Part shown: piece by piece, positions 34,839 through 44,244 of the stretch | Layout of the letters: each line of letters begins with the position of its first letter | Numbering within the stretch: position 1 is the first letter of the stretch | NCBI GenBank assembly: GCA_009377475.1 | Contig: WHTY01000016.1 | Coordinates: 1-64,000, forward strand | Direction of reading: 5' to 3' | Source: Actinophytocola sp. | GTDB taxonomy: Bacteria; Actinomycetota; Actinomycetes; Mycobacteriales; Pseudonocardiaceae | DNA: 64,000 bases | Position numbers and translations under genes: made by a program | The notes under the pieces: model-generated | Databases searched by the model: none | What the model was told of the DNA's origin: nothing | Seen by the model: the letters and a program-made list of their open reading frames with translations, nothing else

Positions 34839-35981
34839 ATGCCCGCCGTGTTCACCGACGAGCAGCGCGCGTTCGCTGCTGCCATCGACGAGCTGTGCCA
34901 GCGCGAGTGCGGCACTCGCGAGCAACGCGACGCGCTGACCGACCACGGGAAGGAGGCGCACAACGCCGAGTTCTACGCCAGGCTCGCGGAACTGGGCTGG
35001 CTCGGGGTCGGGCTGCCGGAGGAGGACGGCGGATCCGGTGGCGGCATCACGGAGCAGTGCCTCTTCCTGGAGCGCATGGGCTACGGGCTCGCCCCGATGG
35101 GCGGGTGGGTCACCACCGTCGTCGTCGCGGGCCCGTACCTGAAGTTCGGCACGGACGACCAGCGCAAACGCGCCGTCACGTCGATCGCGTCCGGCGGCGT
35201 GCACTCGATCTCGATGTCCGAGCCCGAGGCGGGGTCGGACGTCGGCGCGCTGACGTGCCGCGCGGAGCCGGTGGACGGCGGGTTCGTCGTCAACGGCCAG
35301 AAAACCTGGTGCTCCAACGCCCACATCGCGGACAACATCCTGCTCGTCGCCCGCACCGACGCCACCGGCAAGAAGCATGATGGTCTGACCATGTTCGAGG
35401 TGCCCGCCGATGCAGCTGGTCTGACCATCTCCCAGATCGAAACCATGGGCAGCAACGAGGTCAACGACCTGTACTTCACCGACTGCTTCGTCCCCGCCGA
35501 GGCCGTGATCGGCCGCGTGAACCAGGCGTGGTCACAGCTCATGGCGGGTCTCAATGGCGAACGCCTGTACCTGGCGTCGGCGATGCTCGGCAGGGCGAAG
35601 CGGGCGTTCAACGACACCGTGGCTTACGTGAAGGAGCGGACCCAGTTCGGCAAGCCGGTCGGCAGCTTCCAGGCGTTGTCCCAGCGCATCGCCGACCTGG
35701 CGACCGAACTGGAGTGCGCCGAGTTGCTGGTGTACTCGGTCGCGGCGGCGGTGGACGCCAACCCGGAGAAGCTGCTGCCGCGCGAGGCATCGATGGCCAA
35801 GCTGAAGGCGACCGAGACCGCCAAGAAGGTCGCCCTCGAAGGCATGCAGATGATGGGCGGCTACGGCTACGCGACCGAGTACGACATGGAAGCGCACCTG
35901 CGGGCGACCGTTGTGTCGACGGTGTACGGCGGGACCAGCGAAATCCAGCGCGACATCATCGCCACGACGTACGGGCTGTAA
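34839..35981 (+). CDS. Acyl-CoA dehydrogenase
   Basis: A 380-residue full-length flavoprotein. ISMSEPEAGSDVGALTCRAE is the substrate/FAD-binding signature, and GGYGYATEYDMEAHLRATVV plus GGTSEIQRDIIATTYGL form the C-terminal signature. The catalytic base is probably within the helix near TTEYD-like sequence but its exact position is unclear. It starts 16 bp after the ligase frame, so both formed one fatty or branched acid activation and oxidation unit. GGGAGA precedes the ATG. Confidence 0.9.
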   Translation: MPAVFTDEQRAFAAAIDELCQRECGTREQRDALTDHGKEAHNAEFYARLAELGWLGVGLPEEDGGSGGGITEQCLFLERMGYGLAPMGGWVTTVVVAGPYLKFGTDDQRKRAVTSIASGGVHSISMSEPEAGSDVGALTCRAEPVDGGFVVNGQKTWCSNAHIADNILLVARTDATGKKHDGLTMFEVPADAAGLTISQIETMGSNEVNDLYFTDCFVPAEAVIGRVNQAWSQLMAGLNGERLYLASAMLGRAKRAFNDTVAYVKERTQFGKPVGSFQALSQRIADLATELECAELLVYSVAAAVDANPEKLLPREASMAKLKATETAKKVALEGMQMMGGYGYATEYDMEAHLRATVVSTVYGGTSEIQRDIIATTYGL

Positions 35982-36009
35982 CGACGTCCCTGGGCACGCC
36001 CTGTCGCGA

Positions 36010-36063
36010 GTGGATCTTGAGGCGGTGTGGCGATACATGTCGCCAGAACGCCTCAAGATCCAC
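36010..36063. repeat. Palindromic repeat family A, copy 3
   Basis: GTGGATCTTGAGGC (36010-36023) pairs perfectly with GCCTCAAGATCCAC (36050-36063), with an inner TGGCGA/TCGCCA hairpin. It matches the element at 17237-17285 almost base for base. It lies between convergent genes and can terminate both. Confidence 0.78.
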
Positions 36064-36108
36064 GCAGGAACGCGATCTCGGCGGCGGACATCGCGGACCT
36101 GATCTCAG

Positions 36109-36489
36109 TCAACCGCGGTTGTCGTCCTGCTTCGCGGCTGGGTCGGCCTTGCTGGCGGCAGCCTGCTTCTCCTCCGCGACGCGCCGCTCAGCGTCTGCCT
36201 GTGCGGACTGCTCACTGGCGGCTGTCCGGTCACGGTCCGCCTTGGCCCGCAGCGAGTCCGCGTCCGCCTCGCGGCGAACCGCCCGTGCCTCCATCTCGGC
36301 CGCATCGGCATCGCGTTGCTGCGCGAACGCTTCCCGCTCCGCGGCCTGATTCTGCTGCTCTATCGCTTCGTCACGGTGCTGTTTCTGCTTCCGTTTGCTG
36401 ATCTTCTTGGCAACCACGATCGCGAGCGCCACCAGCGCGACCACGACCAGAGCCGCCACGACGATCCACACGATTGTCGCAGTGTCCAT
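36109..36489 (-). CDS. Single-span membrane protein with charged coiled coil
   Basis: Starting at ATG 36489 (AAGGAGG upstream) it gives 126 residues: one membrane span ATIVWIVVAALVVVALVALA, then a basic stop-transfer KKISKRKQKQ, then a long alanine-, glutamate- and arginine-rich helix (AEREAFAQQRDADAAEMEAR and onwards) predicted to be coiled coil. Such proteins are common in actinobacteria but have no assigned function. Confidence 0.65.
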   Translation of the reverse strand: MDTATIVWIVVAALVVVALVALAIVVAKKISKRKQKQHRDEAIEQQNQAAEREAFAQQRDADAAEMEARAVRREADADSLRAKADRDRTAASEQSAQADAERRVAEEKQAAASKADPAAKQDDNRG

Positions 36490-36699
36490 GAGTTCCTCCT
36501 TTACTGGAGACGCCCATGGACTTACCCCGCCGCTCGCCGCCGAAACCCCGAGGGCCCGAGATGGCGGCTGGGAGCGGCGGGCACAGCTGCCGGCGAAACC
36601 TCGCAAATACGTCACGCCGAATCCGTAGGCTTTTCGCCTTATCCCGCGTACTCTTTCTCGCGCCACACAATGGCGTTGGCGGATGGAGAGGTGATCGAC

Positions 36700-38172
36700 A
36701 TGGGCTCGATGGATCGACGTTCAGTGTTGCGCGGGGCGGCCGTAGCGGCGGGCGGCGCGGTGTTGGGAGGCCCCTTCGCCGGGTTCCTTGCGCGCGAGGC
36801 GGCGGCGCAACCGGCGCATCGGGACCTGCACCCGGTGCCGGACCTGCGGGATGACACGGTTCGACTGTGGCTGCCGGACGGCTTCCGGTACCGCTCGTTC
36901 CACGACAAGGACGGCCCGGCCATCACACTGGACGACGGCACGGCGTTGCCCGGCCGCCACGACGGCATGGCCGCGTTCCCCGGCCCGGACGGCAACGTCT
37001 GGCTGGTGCGCAACCACGAGGTCAACGGCAACAGCCCCGGCGGCGCGTTCGGGCCAGGCGACCCGTACGACGGCGCGGCACTCGGCGGCACGACGTCCGT
37101 GCTCGTGACGCCGTTCGGCGAGGTCATCGAGGCGCACACCAGTCTCAACGGCACCATGATGAACTGCTCCGGCGGGCCGATGCCGTGGGGCAGTTGGGTC
37201 ACGTGCGAGGAGACCATCAACGGCCCCGACGTCGGCCCCGACTTCACCGGAACGCCCAACGTCGACCTGGAGCAGCCGCACGGGTACATCTTCGAGGTGC
37301 CAGCTGGCGGGCAGTCGGATCGACGTCCGATCCGCAAGGCGGGCCGGTTCGCGCACGAGGCCGTCGCGTTCGACCCGCACGAGGGCATCGTCTATCTGAC
37401 CGAGGACAACTTCGCCTTCCCGTCCGGGCTCTACCGCTACATCCCGCCGGAGCACCCGATGGACGCGGGACGGCTGCTCGACGGCGGCAGGCTCCAGATG
37501 CTCGCGGTGACCGGCACGCCGAACGCCGACCTGGCGATGTCACAGCGCAAGCACGCGCGGTTCGACGTCACCTGGGTGGACATCGACGACCCCGACCCCG
37601 ACTTCCCGTACACGCCCGGCGAGACCGCGCCGACCAGCAACGACGAGGCGATCACCTACGTCGGCGACCAGGGCAGGGCGCGGGGCGCGGCGTGGTTCTC
37701 CCGGCTGGAGGGCTGCGTGTACGACCACGGGATGGTCTACTTCTGCTCCACCCAGGGCGGCGGCGAGTCCGAGGGCGGGCCGGAGCCGTCCGGTGACGGC
37801 TACGGCAACGGTCGCGGCCAGATCTGGGCGTACCACACCCACGCCAGCACGCTCACGATGATCTACGAGTCCCCCGGCGAGGACACCCTCGACTTCCCGG
37901 ACAACGTCACGACCTCCGCGCGCGGCACCCTCGTGCTCTGCGAGGACGGCGGCGGGGACAACTACCTGCGCGGCCTGAACCGGGGCGGGCAGATCTTCGA
38001 CATCGCGCTCAACCGGCTGCGCGGGAACGAGCCGCCCCACGAGCCGCGCTTCGGCGAGGAGTTCGCAGGAACGACGTTCAGCCCGGACGGCCGCACGCTG
38101 TACGTCAACGTCCAGTCCTCCGACGGCGTCTCGTTCGCCATCTGGGGGCCGTGGCACCGGATCCGGGTGTAG
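36700..38172 (+). CDS. PhoX-family (DUF839) secreted protein, Tat exported
   Basis: A 490-residue protein. The twin-arginine signal DRRSVLRGAAVAAGGAVLGG is followed by cleavage near AAAQP. PhoX-type features are VRNHEVN, SWVTCEETIN, GRFAHEAVAFDPHEGIVYLT, GRARGAAWFSRLEG and NVTTSARGTLVLCEDGGGDN, which in PhoX bind calcium and iron at the phosphatase centre. It probably acts on phosphate esters outside the membrane. GGAGAGG precedes the ATG at 36700. An upstream in-frame extension lacks a ribosome binding site. Confidence 0.8.
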   Translation: MGSMDRRSVLRGAAVAAGGAVLGGPFAGFLAREAAAQPAHRDLHPVPDLRDDTVRLWLPDGFRYRSFHDKDGPAITLDDGTALPGRHDGMAAFPGPDGNVWLVRNHEVNGNSPGGAFGPGDPYDGAALGGTTSVLVTPFGEVIEAHTSLNGTMMNCSGGPMPWGSWVTCEETINGPDVGPDFTGTPNVDLEQPHGYIFEVPAGGQSDRRPIRKAGRFAHEAVAFDPHEGIVYLTEDNFAFPSGLYRYIPPEHPMDAGRLLDGGRLQMLAVTGTPNADLAMSQRKHARFDVTWVDIDDPDPDFPYTPGETAPTSNDEAITYVGDQGRARGAAWFSRLEGCVYDHGMVYFCSTQGGGESEGGPEPSGDGYGNGRGQIWAYHTHASTLTMIYESPGEDTLDFPDNVTTSARGTLVLCEDGGGDNYLRGLNRGGQIFDIALNRLRGNEPPHEPRFGEEFAGTTFSPDGRTLYVNVQSSDGVSFAIWGPWHRIRV

Positions 38173-38201
38173 GCACGCCCAGCCGCCGCCCGCCCAGCGC
38201 T

Positions 38202-38270
38202 GCCTCCACCCGCCCAGCGCGATATGACGTCCGGTTTGCCGGGCTCCCAGCGCGCTCAGCGGGTGGAGGC
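38202..38270. repeat. Palindromic repeat family C, copy 2
   Basis: A 69-bp element: GCCTCCACCCGC (38202-38213) pairs with the end of GCTCAGCGGGTGGAGGC (38254-38270), with a central CCGGTTTGCCGGG hairpin. It is the same length as the copy at 30885-30953 and lies between convergent genes. Confidence 0.72.
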
Positions 38271-38277
38271 GTGCCGC

Positions 38278-38754
38278 TCACATCTTCTTCGCGCCTTCCT
38301 TGATCGCCTCGCGGATGCGGGCGTAGGTGCCGCAGCGGCAGATATTGCGGATCTCGTCGATGTCGGCGTCGCTGATCTCGTGGCCCTCATCGCGGGCCTG
38401 CCGCACCTTCGCGACAGCGGCCATGATCTGGCCAGGCTGGCAGTAGCCGCACTGGGGGACGTCGCGCTCCAGCCAGGCTTCCTGCATCGGGTGCAGGTCC
38501 GCGCCGACGGTGTCCGGCAGCCCCTCGATGGTGGTGATCTCGTCGCCGCCCTTGATGTCGCGGACCCGGACCGAGCACGGGTTGAACGCCTTGCCGTTGA
38601 TGTGGCTGGTGCAGGCCTTGCAGACGTTGATGCCGCAGCCGTACTTGGGTCCGGTGATGCCGAGGACGTCACGCAGCACCCAGAGCAGGCGCACGTCGGC
38701 CTCGATCCTCACGTGGACGCGCTCGCCATTGACGATGAAAGTGTGTGTACGCAC
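38278..38754 (-). CDS. iorA: [2Fe-2S] subunit of an IorAB-type molybdenum hydroxylase
   Basis: A 158-residue two-cluster protein. The plant-ferredoxin-type cluster uses C40, C45, C48 and C60; the second cluster uses C102, C105, C139 and C141 (CGYCQPG, then ICRCGTY). It matches the small subunit of isoquinoline 1-oxidoreductase and aldehyde oxidases. The GTG start follows AAGGAG. It lies 9 bp downstream of the large subunit and is co-transcribed with it. The enzyme oxidises N-heterocycles or aldehydes; the substrate is not inferable. Confidence 0.9.
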   Translation of the reverse strand: MRTHTFIVNGERVHVRIEADVRLLWVLRDVLGITGPKYGCGINVCKACTSHINGKAFNPCSVRVRDIKGGDEITTIEGLPDTVGADLHPMQEAWLERDVPQCGYCQPGQIMAAVAKVRQARDEGHEISDADIDEIRNICRCGTYARIREAIKEGAKKM

Positions 38755-38763
38755 GGATGCTCC

Positions 38764-41121
38764 TTAGTACGTGAACTCGAGGCCGTTGGTCGGTGACGGC
38801 GGCAGCGGCGGCACGGTCGGTTTGGGAGTGAAGCTGAGGGTGCCGTGGTTGATCGGGAAGGTGGTCGGGACGGTGCCGGTCGCGCGGGCGTAGGCGCAGG
38901 CGACGGCGGCCATCGCCGCCGGAACGCCGAGCTCGCCAGCGCCACCCGGTTCGCCCGTTGTCGGCGGCATCACGATGACCCGCGTCTCGAACGGCGCGTT
39001 CCAGAGCCGGGTGTAGAAGTAGTCGTCCCAGCTGCCTTCAAGCAGCACGCCGTCCCGCAGGTGCAGGCTGGACGTCAGCGCCTGGGCGATGCCGTCCATG
39101 ATGCCACCCTGCATCTGGGCTTCCAGTCCACGCGGGTTGATCGCGAGTCCGGCGTCGACCGCCATGATGGCCTTGGTGACGCGCGGACCGGTGACAGCGG
39201 CGCGGATCTCGCGGTTGACCGTCTCATCGCGACAGTCGATTTCGATCAGACACGCGGTGGCGCCCTTGTATTCCTTGTGGACAGTGATGCCCTGCGCTGT
39301 CCCGGGTGCCATCTCGCGTCCCCAGTCGCCTTCCTTGGCGACCGTGTCCAGCACCGCGCGCAGCCGGTCGTCGTCGATGAACTCGCGCCGGAACTCGTAC
39401 GGGTCCTTGCCCATCGTCGCGGCGAGCTGGTCGACGATCAGCTCCTGCGCGGTACGGACGTCGGGATTGACCAGGTTGCGGACGCTGCCGGTCGGGAACG
39501 TGTCGTAGGTGTAGGTCTCCTCGAGAGCGTGCGAGACCTTCCCGAAGTGGTACGGCACGTTGACCGTCGCGTTGAACACCGGCTTCGCAAAGTTCTCTTC
39601 GTTGGACATGCCATTCGGCGGCAGCTGGCCCGCCTTCGCGGTGATGATCTCGCCGAAGCCCTGGGTGTAGTCGGTGGCGACGCTGGTGTGGAGCTGCTCG
39701 AAGCTGAGCACGTTGTCGCCGGAGTACGTGGCGCGGATGCGGGAGGTGCACATCGGGTGCGTGCGGCCCTGACGGCACTCGTCGGTGCGGTGCCACATCA
39801 GCTTCACCGGCCGGCCCATCTTCCGCGACGCCTCGGTCGCTTCCAGGACGACGTCGTTGAACATGCGCCGCCCGAACGCGCCGCCCGCCTGCTCGACGTG
39901 GACGGTGACGGCGTCAAGCGGCAGCCCCAGCTGCTCGGCGACCTGCTCCTTGCAGAGGATCGGTGCCTGCAACGGCGCCCAGATCTCGGCGCGGTCGGGC
40001 CGGACGTCGGCGACGGCGGTGTTGGGCTCCAACGCGGCGTTGTTGCGGAAGTGAAAGACGAAGTCACCCTCGATCACCTCGCCCCCGGGCGCCAGGCCGA
40101 AGTCCGCCTCGGCCTCGCGGAGCTTGGCGAGCACCGTGTCGTCCGACTCGGTGTCGACGGTGCCTGGGTTCCAGGTGACGTCGAGCGCGTTGACGGCGTC
40201 GATGCACTGGCCGAACGTCTTGGCGCGCACCGCGATGCCGGTGGCGAGCTGGGCGACGTGGGTGACGCCGGGCATCTGCCGCACCTCGTCGGCGTTCGCG
40301 AACGACCGCGGTGCGCCCTTGATCGTCGGCGGGCGGCAGATCATCGTCGGCAGCGCGTCGGGGACGCCGCGGTCCATGGCGAACGTCTTGCGCCCGGTGA
40401 CGGCGTCCCGCGCGTCGATCCGGTTGCGGGGCGTGCCGATGACGGTGAACTCGGAGGAGTCCTTGAGCGTGACGTCGACTTCTCTGGTCCGCCGACTCGC
40501 GGCGCGCACGGCCAGCTCGCCGTACCTGGTCGTGCGTCCGTCGGGCGCGTAGACGACGCCGCCGCGCACGCTCAGGCGGTCGACCGTGACGCTGAACCGG
40601 ACCGCGGCGGCGCCCAGCAACTGCTCGCGCGCGATCGCGGCGGCGGTCCGAATCGGCTCGTACATGGCGATCGTCGTGTTCGACGCTCCGGTGAACTGGT
40701 TGAACAGCAGCTCGGGGCGCGCGTCGGCCAGCGTCACGTTGATCTTGTCGAGCGGCAGGTCCAGCTCCTCGGCGATCAGCATGGCCGCCATGGTGGTGAC
40801 GCCCTGGCCGCTCTCGGCGCGCGGCATGTCGAACGACGCCGTGCCGTCGGAGTTGATCACGACGGCGATCAGATTGGACGTCGGTTTCGCCGCCAGCGTC
40901 AGGAGGTCGTTGAGGTCGTAGATCTCCTGCTGCTCCGGCGCTGACGGGATCACGGCGCTCGCCGCGCTCGGCGCGGTGGCGGAGTCGCCGAGCTGCGCGG
41001 CGACCGCCAGGGTCGGCGCAGCGACCAGGTACCCGAGGAACCGGCGGCGACCGACGTTCCGGCCAGGTTCGTGGGGTGTGTTCTCCGAGCTTGGTTTCTC
41101 GGACGAACCACGGTGTTCCAT
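38764..41121 (-). CDS. iorB: Molybdopterin-binding large subunit of an IorAB-type hydroxylase
   Basis: A 785-residue subunit starting MEHRGSSEKPSSENTPHEPG. A twin-arginine motif RRRFLGYLVAAPTLAVAAQL indicates export with its partner through Tat. Molybdopterin-site features include VVINSDGTASFDMPRAESGQ, EQAGGAFGRRMFNDVV and the C-terminal GEPGGAGELGVPA containing the conserved catalytic glutamate. GAGAGGAC precedes the ATG at 41121; the longer frame lacks support. An XdhC-like helper is at 13184-13675, not adjacent. Confidence 0.9.
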   Translation of the reverse strand: MEHRGSSEKPSSENTPHEPGRNVGRRRFLGYLVAAPTLAVAAQLGDSATAPSAASAVIPSAPEQQEIYDLNDLLTLAAKPTSNLIAVVINSDGTASFDMPRAESGQGVTTMAAMLIAEELDLPLDKINVTLADARPELLFNQFTGASNTTIAMYEPIRTAAAIAREQLLGAAAVRFSVTVDRLSVRGGVVYAPDGRTTRYGELAVRAASRRTREVDVTLKDSSEFTVIGTPRNRIDARDAVTGRKTFAMDRGVPDALPTMICRPPTIKGAPRSFANADEVRQMPGVTHVAQLATGIAVRAKTFGQCIDAVNALDVTWNPGTVDTESDDTVLAKLREAEADFGLAPGGEVIEGDFVFHFRNNAALEPNTAVADVRPDRAEIWAPLQAPILCKEQVAEQLGLPLDAVTVHVEQAGGAFGRRMFNDVVLEATEASRKMGRPVKLMWHRTDECRQGRTHPMCTSRIRATYSGDNVLSFEQLHTSVATDYTQGFGEIITAKAGQLPPNGMSNEENFAKPVFNATVNVPYHFGKVSHALEETYTYDTFPTGSVRNLVNPDVRTAQELIVDQLAATMGKDPYEFRREFIDDDRLRAVLDTVAKEGDWGREMAPGTAQGITVHKEYKGATACLIEIDCRDETVNREIRAAVTGPRVTKAIMAVDAGLAINPRGLEAQMQGGIMDGIAQALTSSLHLRDGVLLEGSWDDYFYTRLWNAPFETRVIVMPPTTGEPGGAGELGVPAAMAAVACAYARATGTVPTTFPINHGTLSFTPKPTVPPLPPSPTNGLEFTY

Positions 41122-41333
41122 CAACTGTCCTCTCGAACGACCCGGGCGGAGTCGCCCGGACATGGTGATCGACTTCCGCGATCGGGGGTGCGATGTGATA
41201 ACGACTCAGGTCCCGCCAAGATGACGATCTTGAGCAAGACAGTGGGCCATTTTGCTCTTGTGAGACGTATTCGCATCCGCCATTCGGCGGAGGCAAAGGC
41301 GGGTGAGAACGTATGGCTGTATGGCTCAAGTGG

Positions 41334-41339
41334 TATAGT
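41334..41339 (+). promoter_or_regulatory. -10 box of the second vapBC operon
   Basis: TATAGT ends 7 bp before the ATG at 41347, predicting a leaderless transcript. Flanking TATGGC and GGCCATA form a loose inverted repeat that may be the antitoxin operator. Confidence 0.5.
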
Positions 41340-41346
41340 TGGCCAT

Positions 41347-41589
41347 ATGAAGACCACCGTGAACCTCTCGGACGAGTTGCTGCGCCAAGCGCAGGAGCTC
41401 GCTCGACGTGAGCAGACCACGTTGAAGGAGCTGATCGAAACCGGTCTGCGTACGGTGGTCGCGCAGCGCACCAGTGACACTCACTTCGTTCTCCCGGATG
41501 CCAGCGTCGACGGAAACGGCTTACAGCCCGAGTTCCGGGGCGCTCATTGGGACCAGGTGCGCGACGCGATCTACCCTCAGCAGGCATGA
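41347..41589 (+). CDS. vapB: VapB-type ribbon-helix-helix antitoxin
   Basis: An 80-residue protein. MKTTVNLSDELLRQAQELAR and TTLKELIETGLRTVV form an antitoxin of the MazE/VapB ribbon-helix-helix kind (DUF2191-like). The C-terminal 35 residues would wrap the toxin. Its stop overlaps the toxin start (ATGA). It lies directly after a -10 box. Confidence 0.82.
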   Translation: MKTTVNLSDELLRQAQELARREQTTLKELIETGLRTVVAQRTSDTHFVLPDASVDGNGLQPEFRGAHWDQVRDAIYPQQA

Positions 41590-42020
41590 TCGCCGTCGAC
41601 ACGAACATCTTGGTTTACGCGCATCGTCGTGACTGCGAGTTCCACGAACGCGCCGCGCAACGCGTCAAACAGCTCGCCGAAGGGCGCGTCGCATGGGCTA
41701 TCCCATGGCCGTGCGTGCACGAGTTTTACGCGATCGCCACCCATCCGAAGATCTATGGCCCGCCCAGCACACCAGAGCAGGCGCTTGAGCAGATCGAGGT
41801 GTGGCTCGCTGCGCCCACGTTGTCCGTACTTGGCGAGTCTGGTGGGTATTGGAGCGAGTTGAAGCCCCTGCTCGCAAAGGCGAAAGTCGCCGGTCCGATG
41901 GTGCACGATGCCCGCATCGCCGCGCTTTGTCTGACGCACGGAGTACACGAGTTGTGGTCAGCTGACCGCGACTTCGGCCGATTCACCGCCCTTCAAGTGC
42001 ACAACCCAATGATTGACTGA
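41586..42020 (+). CDS. vapC: VapC PIN-domain ribonuclease toxin
   Basis: A 144-residue PIN toxin with the acidic centre visible: D5 in AVDTNILVYAH, E in VHEFYAIATHP, D in MVHDARIAALCL and D in SADRDFGRF. It overlaps the antitoxin gene by 4 bp. It is only distantly similar to the VapC at 22504-22905, so the two modules arrived independently. Confidence 0.87.
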   Translation: MIAVDTNILVYAHRRDCEFHERAAQRVKQLAEGRVAWAIPWPCVHEFYAIATHPKIYGPPSTPEQALEQIEVWLAAPTLSVLGESGGYWSELKPLLAKAKVAGPMVHDARIAALCLTHGVHELWSADRDFGRFTALQVHNPMID

Positions 42021-42154
42021 CCGCACCTGATCTTCCCCAACTTGAGTGATTCGTTGCCCGGAATGCCGGGTACCAACAGGGTGTTGTCCCAGTCGACGGT
42101 GCTCGCGACATGCGCACCGTCCGGCAAGGACCCACGCTTCGATCGGAGGACGCC

Positions 42155-43561
42155 ATGGCGGAACAGCGGCAGTACGACGTGATCGTGATCGGCGGCGGCT
42201 CGACCGGCGAGAACGCGGCGGGCTACGCGAGGGAGAACGGCCTGACCGCTGTGGTCGTCGAGGCCGAGCTGATCGGTGGCGAGTGCTCGTACTGGGCGTG
42301 CATGCCGAGCAAGGCGCTGCTCCGTCCCGGCGAGGTCCTCGAATCCGCACGCCGTGTCCCGGCAGCCGCTCCGGCCGTCACCGGATCGGTCGACGTCGCC
42401 AAGGCGCTCCGCAGCAGGGACAAACTCGTCAGCGAATGGAACGACGAGGGCCAGGCGCAGTGGCTGGCCAGTGTGGACGTCGATCTCGTGCGCGGCACGG
42501 GGCGACTCACCGGCGAGCGCACCGTCGAGGTCGACACCGGCGACGGCGAGCCGATCACGCTCACCGCACGGAAGGCTGTCGTCGTCGCCACCGGAACGAG
42601 TGCTGCGGTGCCACCCATCGAGGGTTTCCGTGACATCGCCACCTGGGACAACCGCGACGTCACCGCAGCGAAGGAGATCCCCCGCCGACTGCTCATCCTT
42701 GGCGGCGGGGTCGTCGGCGTCGAGATGGCGCAGGCGTTCCGCAGGCTGGGCGCCGAAGACGTGACCATCGTCGAGATGGGTGACCGCCTGCTCGCCAACG
42801 AGGAACCGTTCGTCGGGGAAGAACTCGCGAAGGCGTTCGAGGCCGAGGGCATCCGGGTGCTGACCGGTGCCAAGGCGACCCGCGCCGCGCGGGAGTCGGC
42901 CGACGCGCCGGTGACGATCACCCTGGACGACGGGCGCGAACTGGTCGGGGACGAGATCGTGGTCGCCGTCGGCCGCAAGCCACGCACCGCCGACATCGGA
43001 CTCGACACCGTGGGCCTCGAACCCGGCCGCAATCTCGACGTCGACGACTCATTGCGCGTGCAAGGCGTCAACGGCGGCTGGCTGTACGCGGCGGGCGACG
43101 TCAACGGCCGCGCGTTGCTCACCCATCAGGGCAAGTACCAGGCACGCCTGGTCGGCGACATCATCGCTGGCCGCGACGTCCAGGCGTGGGCGGACAACCG
43201 CGCCGTGCCGAGGGTCGTGTTCACCGACCCGCAGGTCGCGGCCGTCGGCAAGACCGAACAGCAGGCACGCGACGCGGGCATCGACGTCCGCACCGTCCGC
43301 TACGACATCGGCAGCGTCGCGGCGGGCGCGCTGCACGGCAAAGGCGTCAGCGGCACCACGCAGCTCGTGATCGACCAGTCCCGCCGCATCATCGTGGGCG
43401 CGACATTCGTCGGACCTGGCGTCGGCGAACTGCTGCACGCCGCCACCATCGCGATCGTCGGCGAGGTGCCGCTGGACACGCTGTGGCACGCCGTCCCGGC
43501 GTTTCCCACGCTCAGCGAGGTGTGGTTGCGGCTACTGGAGGCCGACCGCAGCCTCGGCTAG
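42155..43561 (+). CDS. Pyridine nucleotide-disulfide oxidoreductase, mercuric reductase/lipoamide dehydrogenase-like
   Basis: A 468-residue flavoprotein. FAD-binding DVIVIGGGSTGENAAGYA, redox-active disulfide GGECSYWACMPSKALL (C-x4-C), NAD(P)-binding RLLILGGGVVGVEMAQAF, and a second FAD site GWLYAAGDVNG are present. The dimerisation domain lacks the HP pair of classic lipoamide dehydrogenases and reads WHAVPAFPTLSEV, so histidine is retained. No C-terminal cysteine pair for mercury is visible. The ATG at 42155 follows CGGAGGA. Confidence 0.85.
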   Translation: MAEQRQYDVIVIGGGSTGENAAGYARENGLTAVVVEAELIGGECSYWACMPSKALLRPGEVLESARRVPAAAPAVTGSVDVAKALRSRDKLVSEWNDEGQAQWLASVDVDLVRGTGRLTGERTVEVDTGDGEPITLTARKAVVVATGTSAAVPPIEGFRDIATWDNRDVTAAKEIPRRLLILGGGVVGVEMAQAFRRLGAEDVTIVEMGDRLLANEEPFVGEELAKAFEAEGIRVLTGAKATRAARESADAPVTITLDDGRELVGDEIVVAVGRKPRTADIGLDTVGLEPGRNLDVDDSLRVQGVNGGWLYAAGDVNGRALLTHQGKYQARLVGDIIAGRDVQAWADNRAVPRVVFTDPQVAAVGKTEQQARDAGIDVRTVRYDIGSVAAGALHGKGVSGTTQLVIDQSRRIIVGATFVGPGVGELLHAATIAIVGEVPLDTLWHAVPAFPTLSEVWLRLLEADRSLG

Positions 43562-43620
43562 CGGCAACACGCCGGGCCGGAGCCAGCAGCGACTCCGGCC
43601 CGTTGCCCGGTCAGCGGTCC

Positions 43621-44244
43621 TTAACCACCGGCGCCCGGCATGGCTGGCGCCTGCGGCAACACCGGATCGGCGCCGAACAGATCGAGGTACATGCCGCCCG
43701 CGATACCGAGGCCGATCACGCCAAGCAGCGCGCCGCCAAGGGCGACGGCCTTGATCCAGCCCTTGCTGTCGGCGTTGGTCGCCTGCACCGCGAGCAGCCC
43801 GCCACCCACGAGCAGCGCGAGCAGCGCGAACGCGCCGTTGACCATCGCGATGGTGTCCCACGGCGCGCCGTACGCGACCTCGACCTGGTCGCCACCACCA
43901 CCGGATTGCATCTCGATCTGGCCGACGATCTCTTGGCGGGTGCGCAACATCTCGCCCAGCGAGCTGCCGGTGAGCGACACCAGCCCGAGCCCGGCACTCA
44001 CGATGGCCACCGCGCCAGCGGCGACCCCGCTGTTGGACCTCTTGCCGTCGGAGGCTTGCGCGGCGACCGGGGCCTGACCAGCGGTGTCGGCGGATGCGTC
44101 GGCGTCCGTCTCGGGCGCGTCGGCTGCGGTCTCGGCCTGCGGAGCGTCAGTCGTGGCGGTCGCGCCGTCGGCCTGCGTTGTCGTCTGTTCGGACTCCGTC
44201 GTTGCGTCGTCCGGCGTAATCGAGGTTTTACTGTCTGAAGTCAT
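43621..44244 (-). CDS. Membrane protein with long threonine/alanine-rich N-terminal tail
   Basis: Starting at MTSDSKTSITPDD it has 207 residues. The first 70 are acidic, Thr/Ala-rich and probably disordered. Three hydrophobic segments follow: AAGAVAIVSAGLGLVSL, MVNGAFALLALLVGGGLLAV and KAVALGGALLGVIGLGIAGG, and the end is PAMPGAGG. No family is recognised. Confidence 0.6.
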   Translation of the reverse strand: MTSDSKTSITPDDATTESEQTTTQADGATATTDAPQAETAADAPETDADASADTAGQAPVAAQASDGKRSNSGVAAGAVAIVSAGLGLVSLTGSSLGEMLRTRQEIVGQIEMQSGGGGDQVEVAYGAPWDTIAMVNGAFALLALLVGGGLLAVQATNADSKGWIKAVALGGALLGVIGLGIAGGMYLDLFGADPVLPQAPAMPGAGG

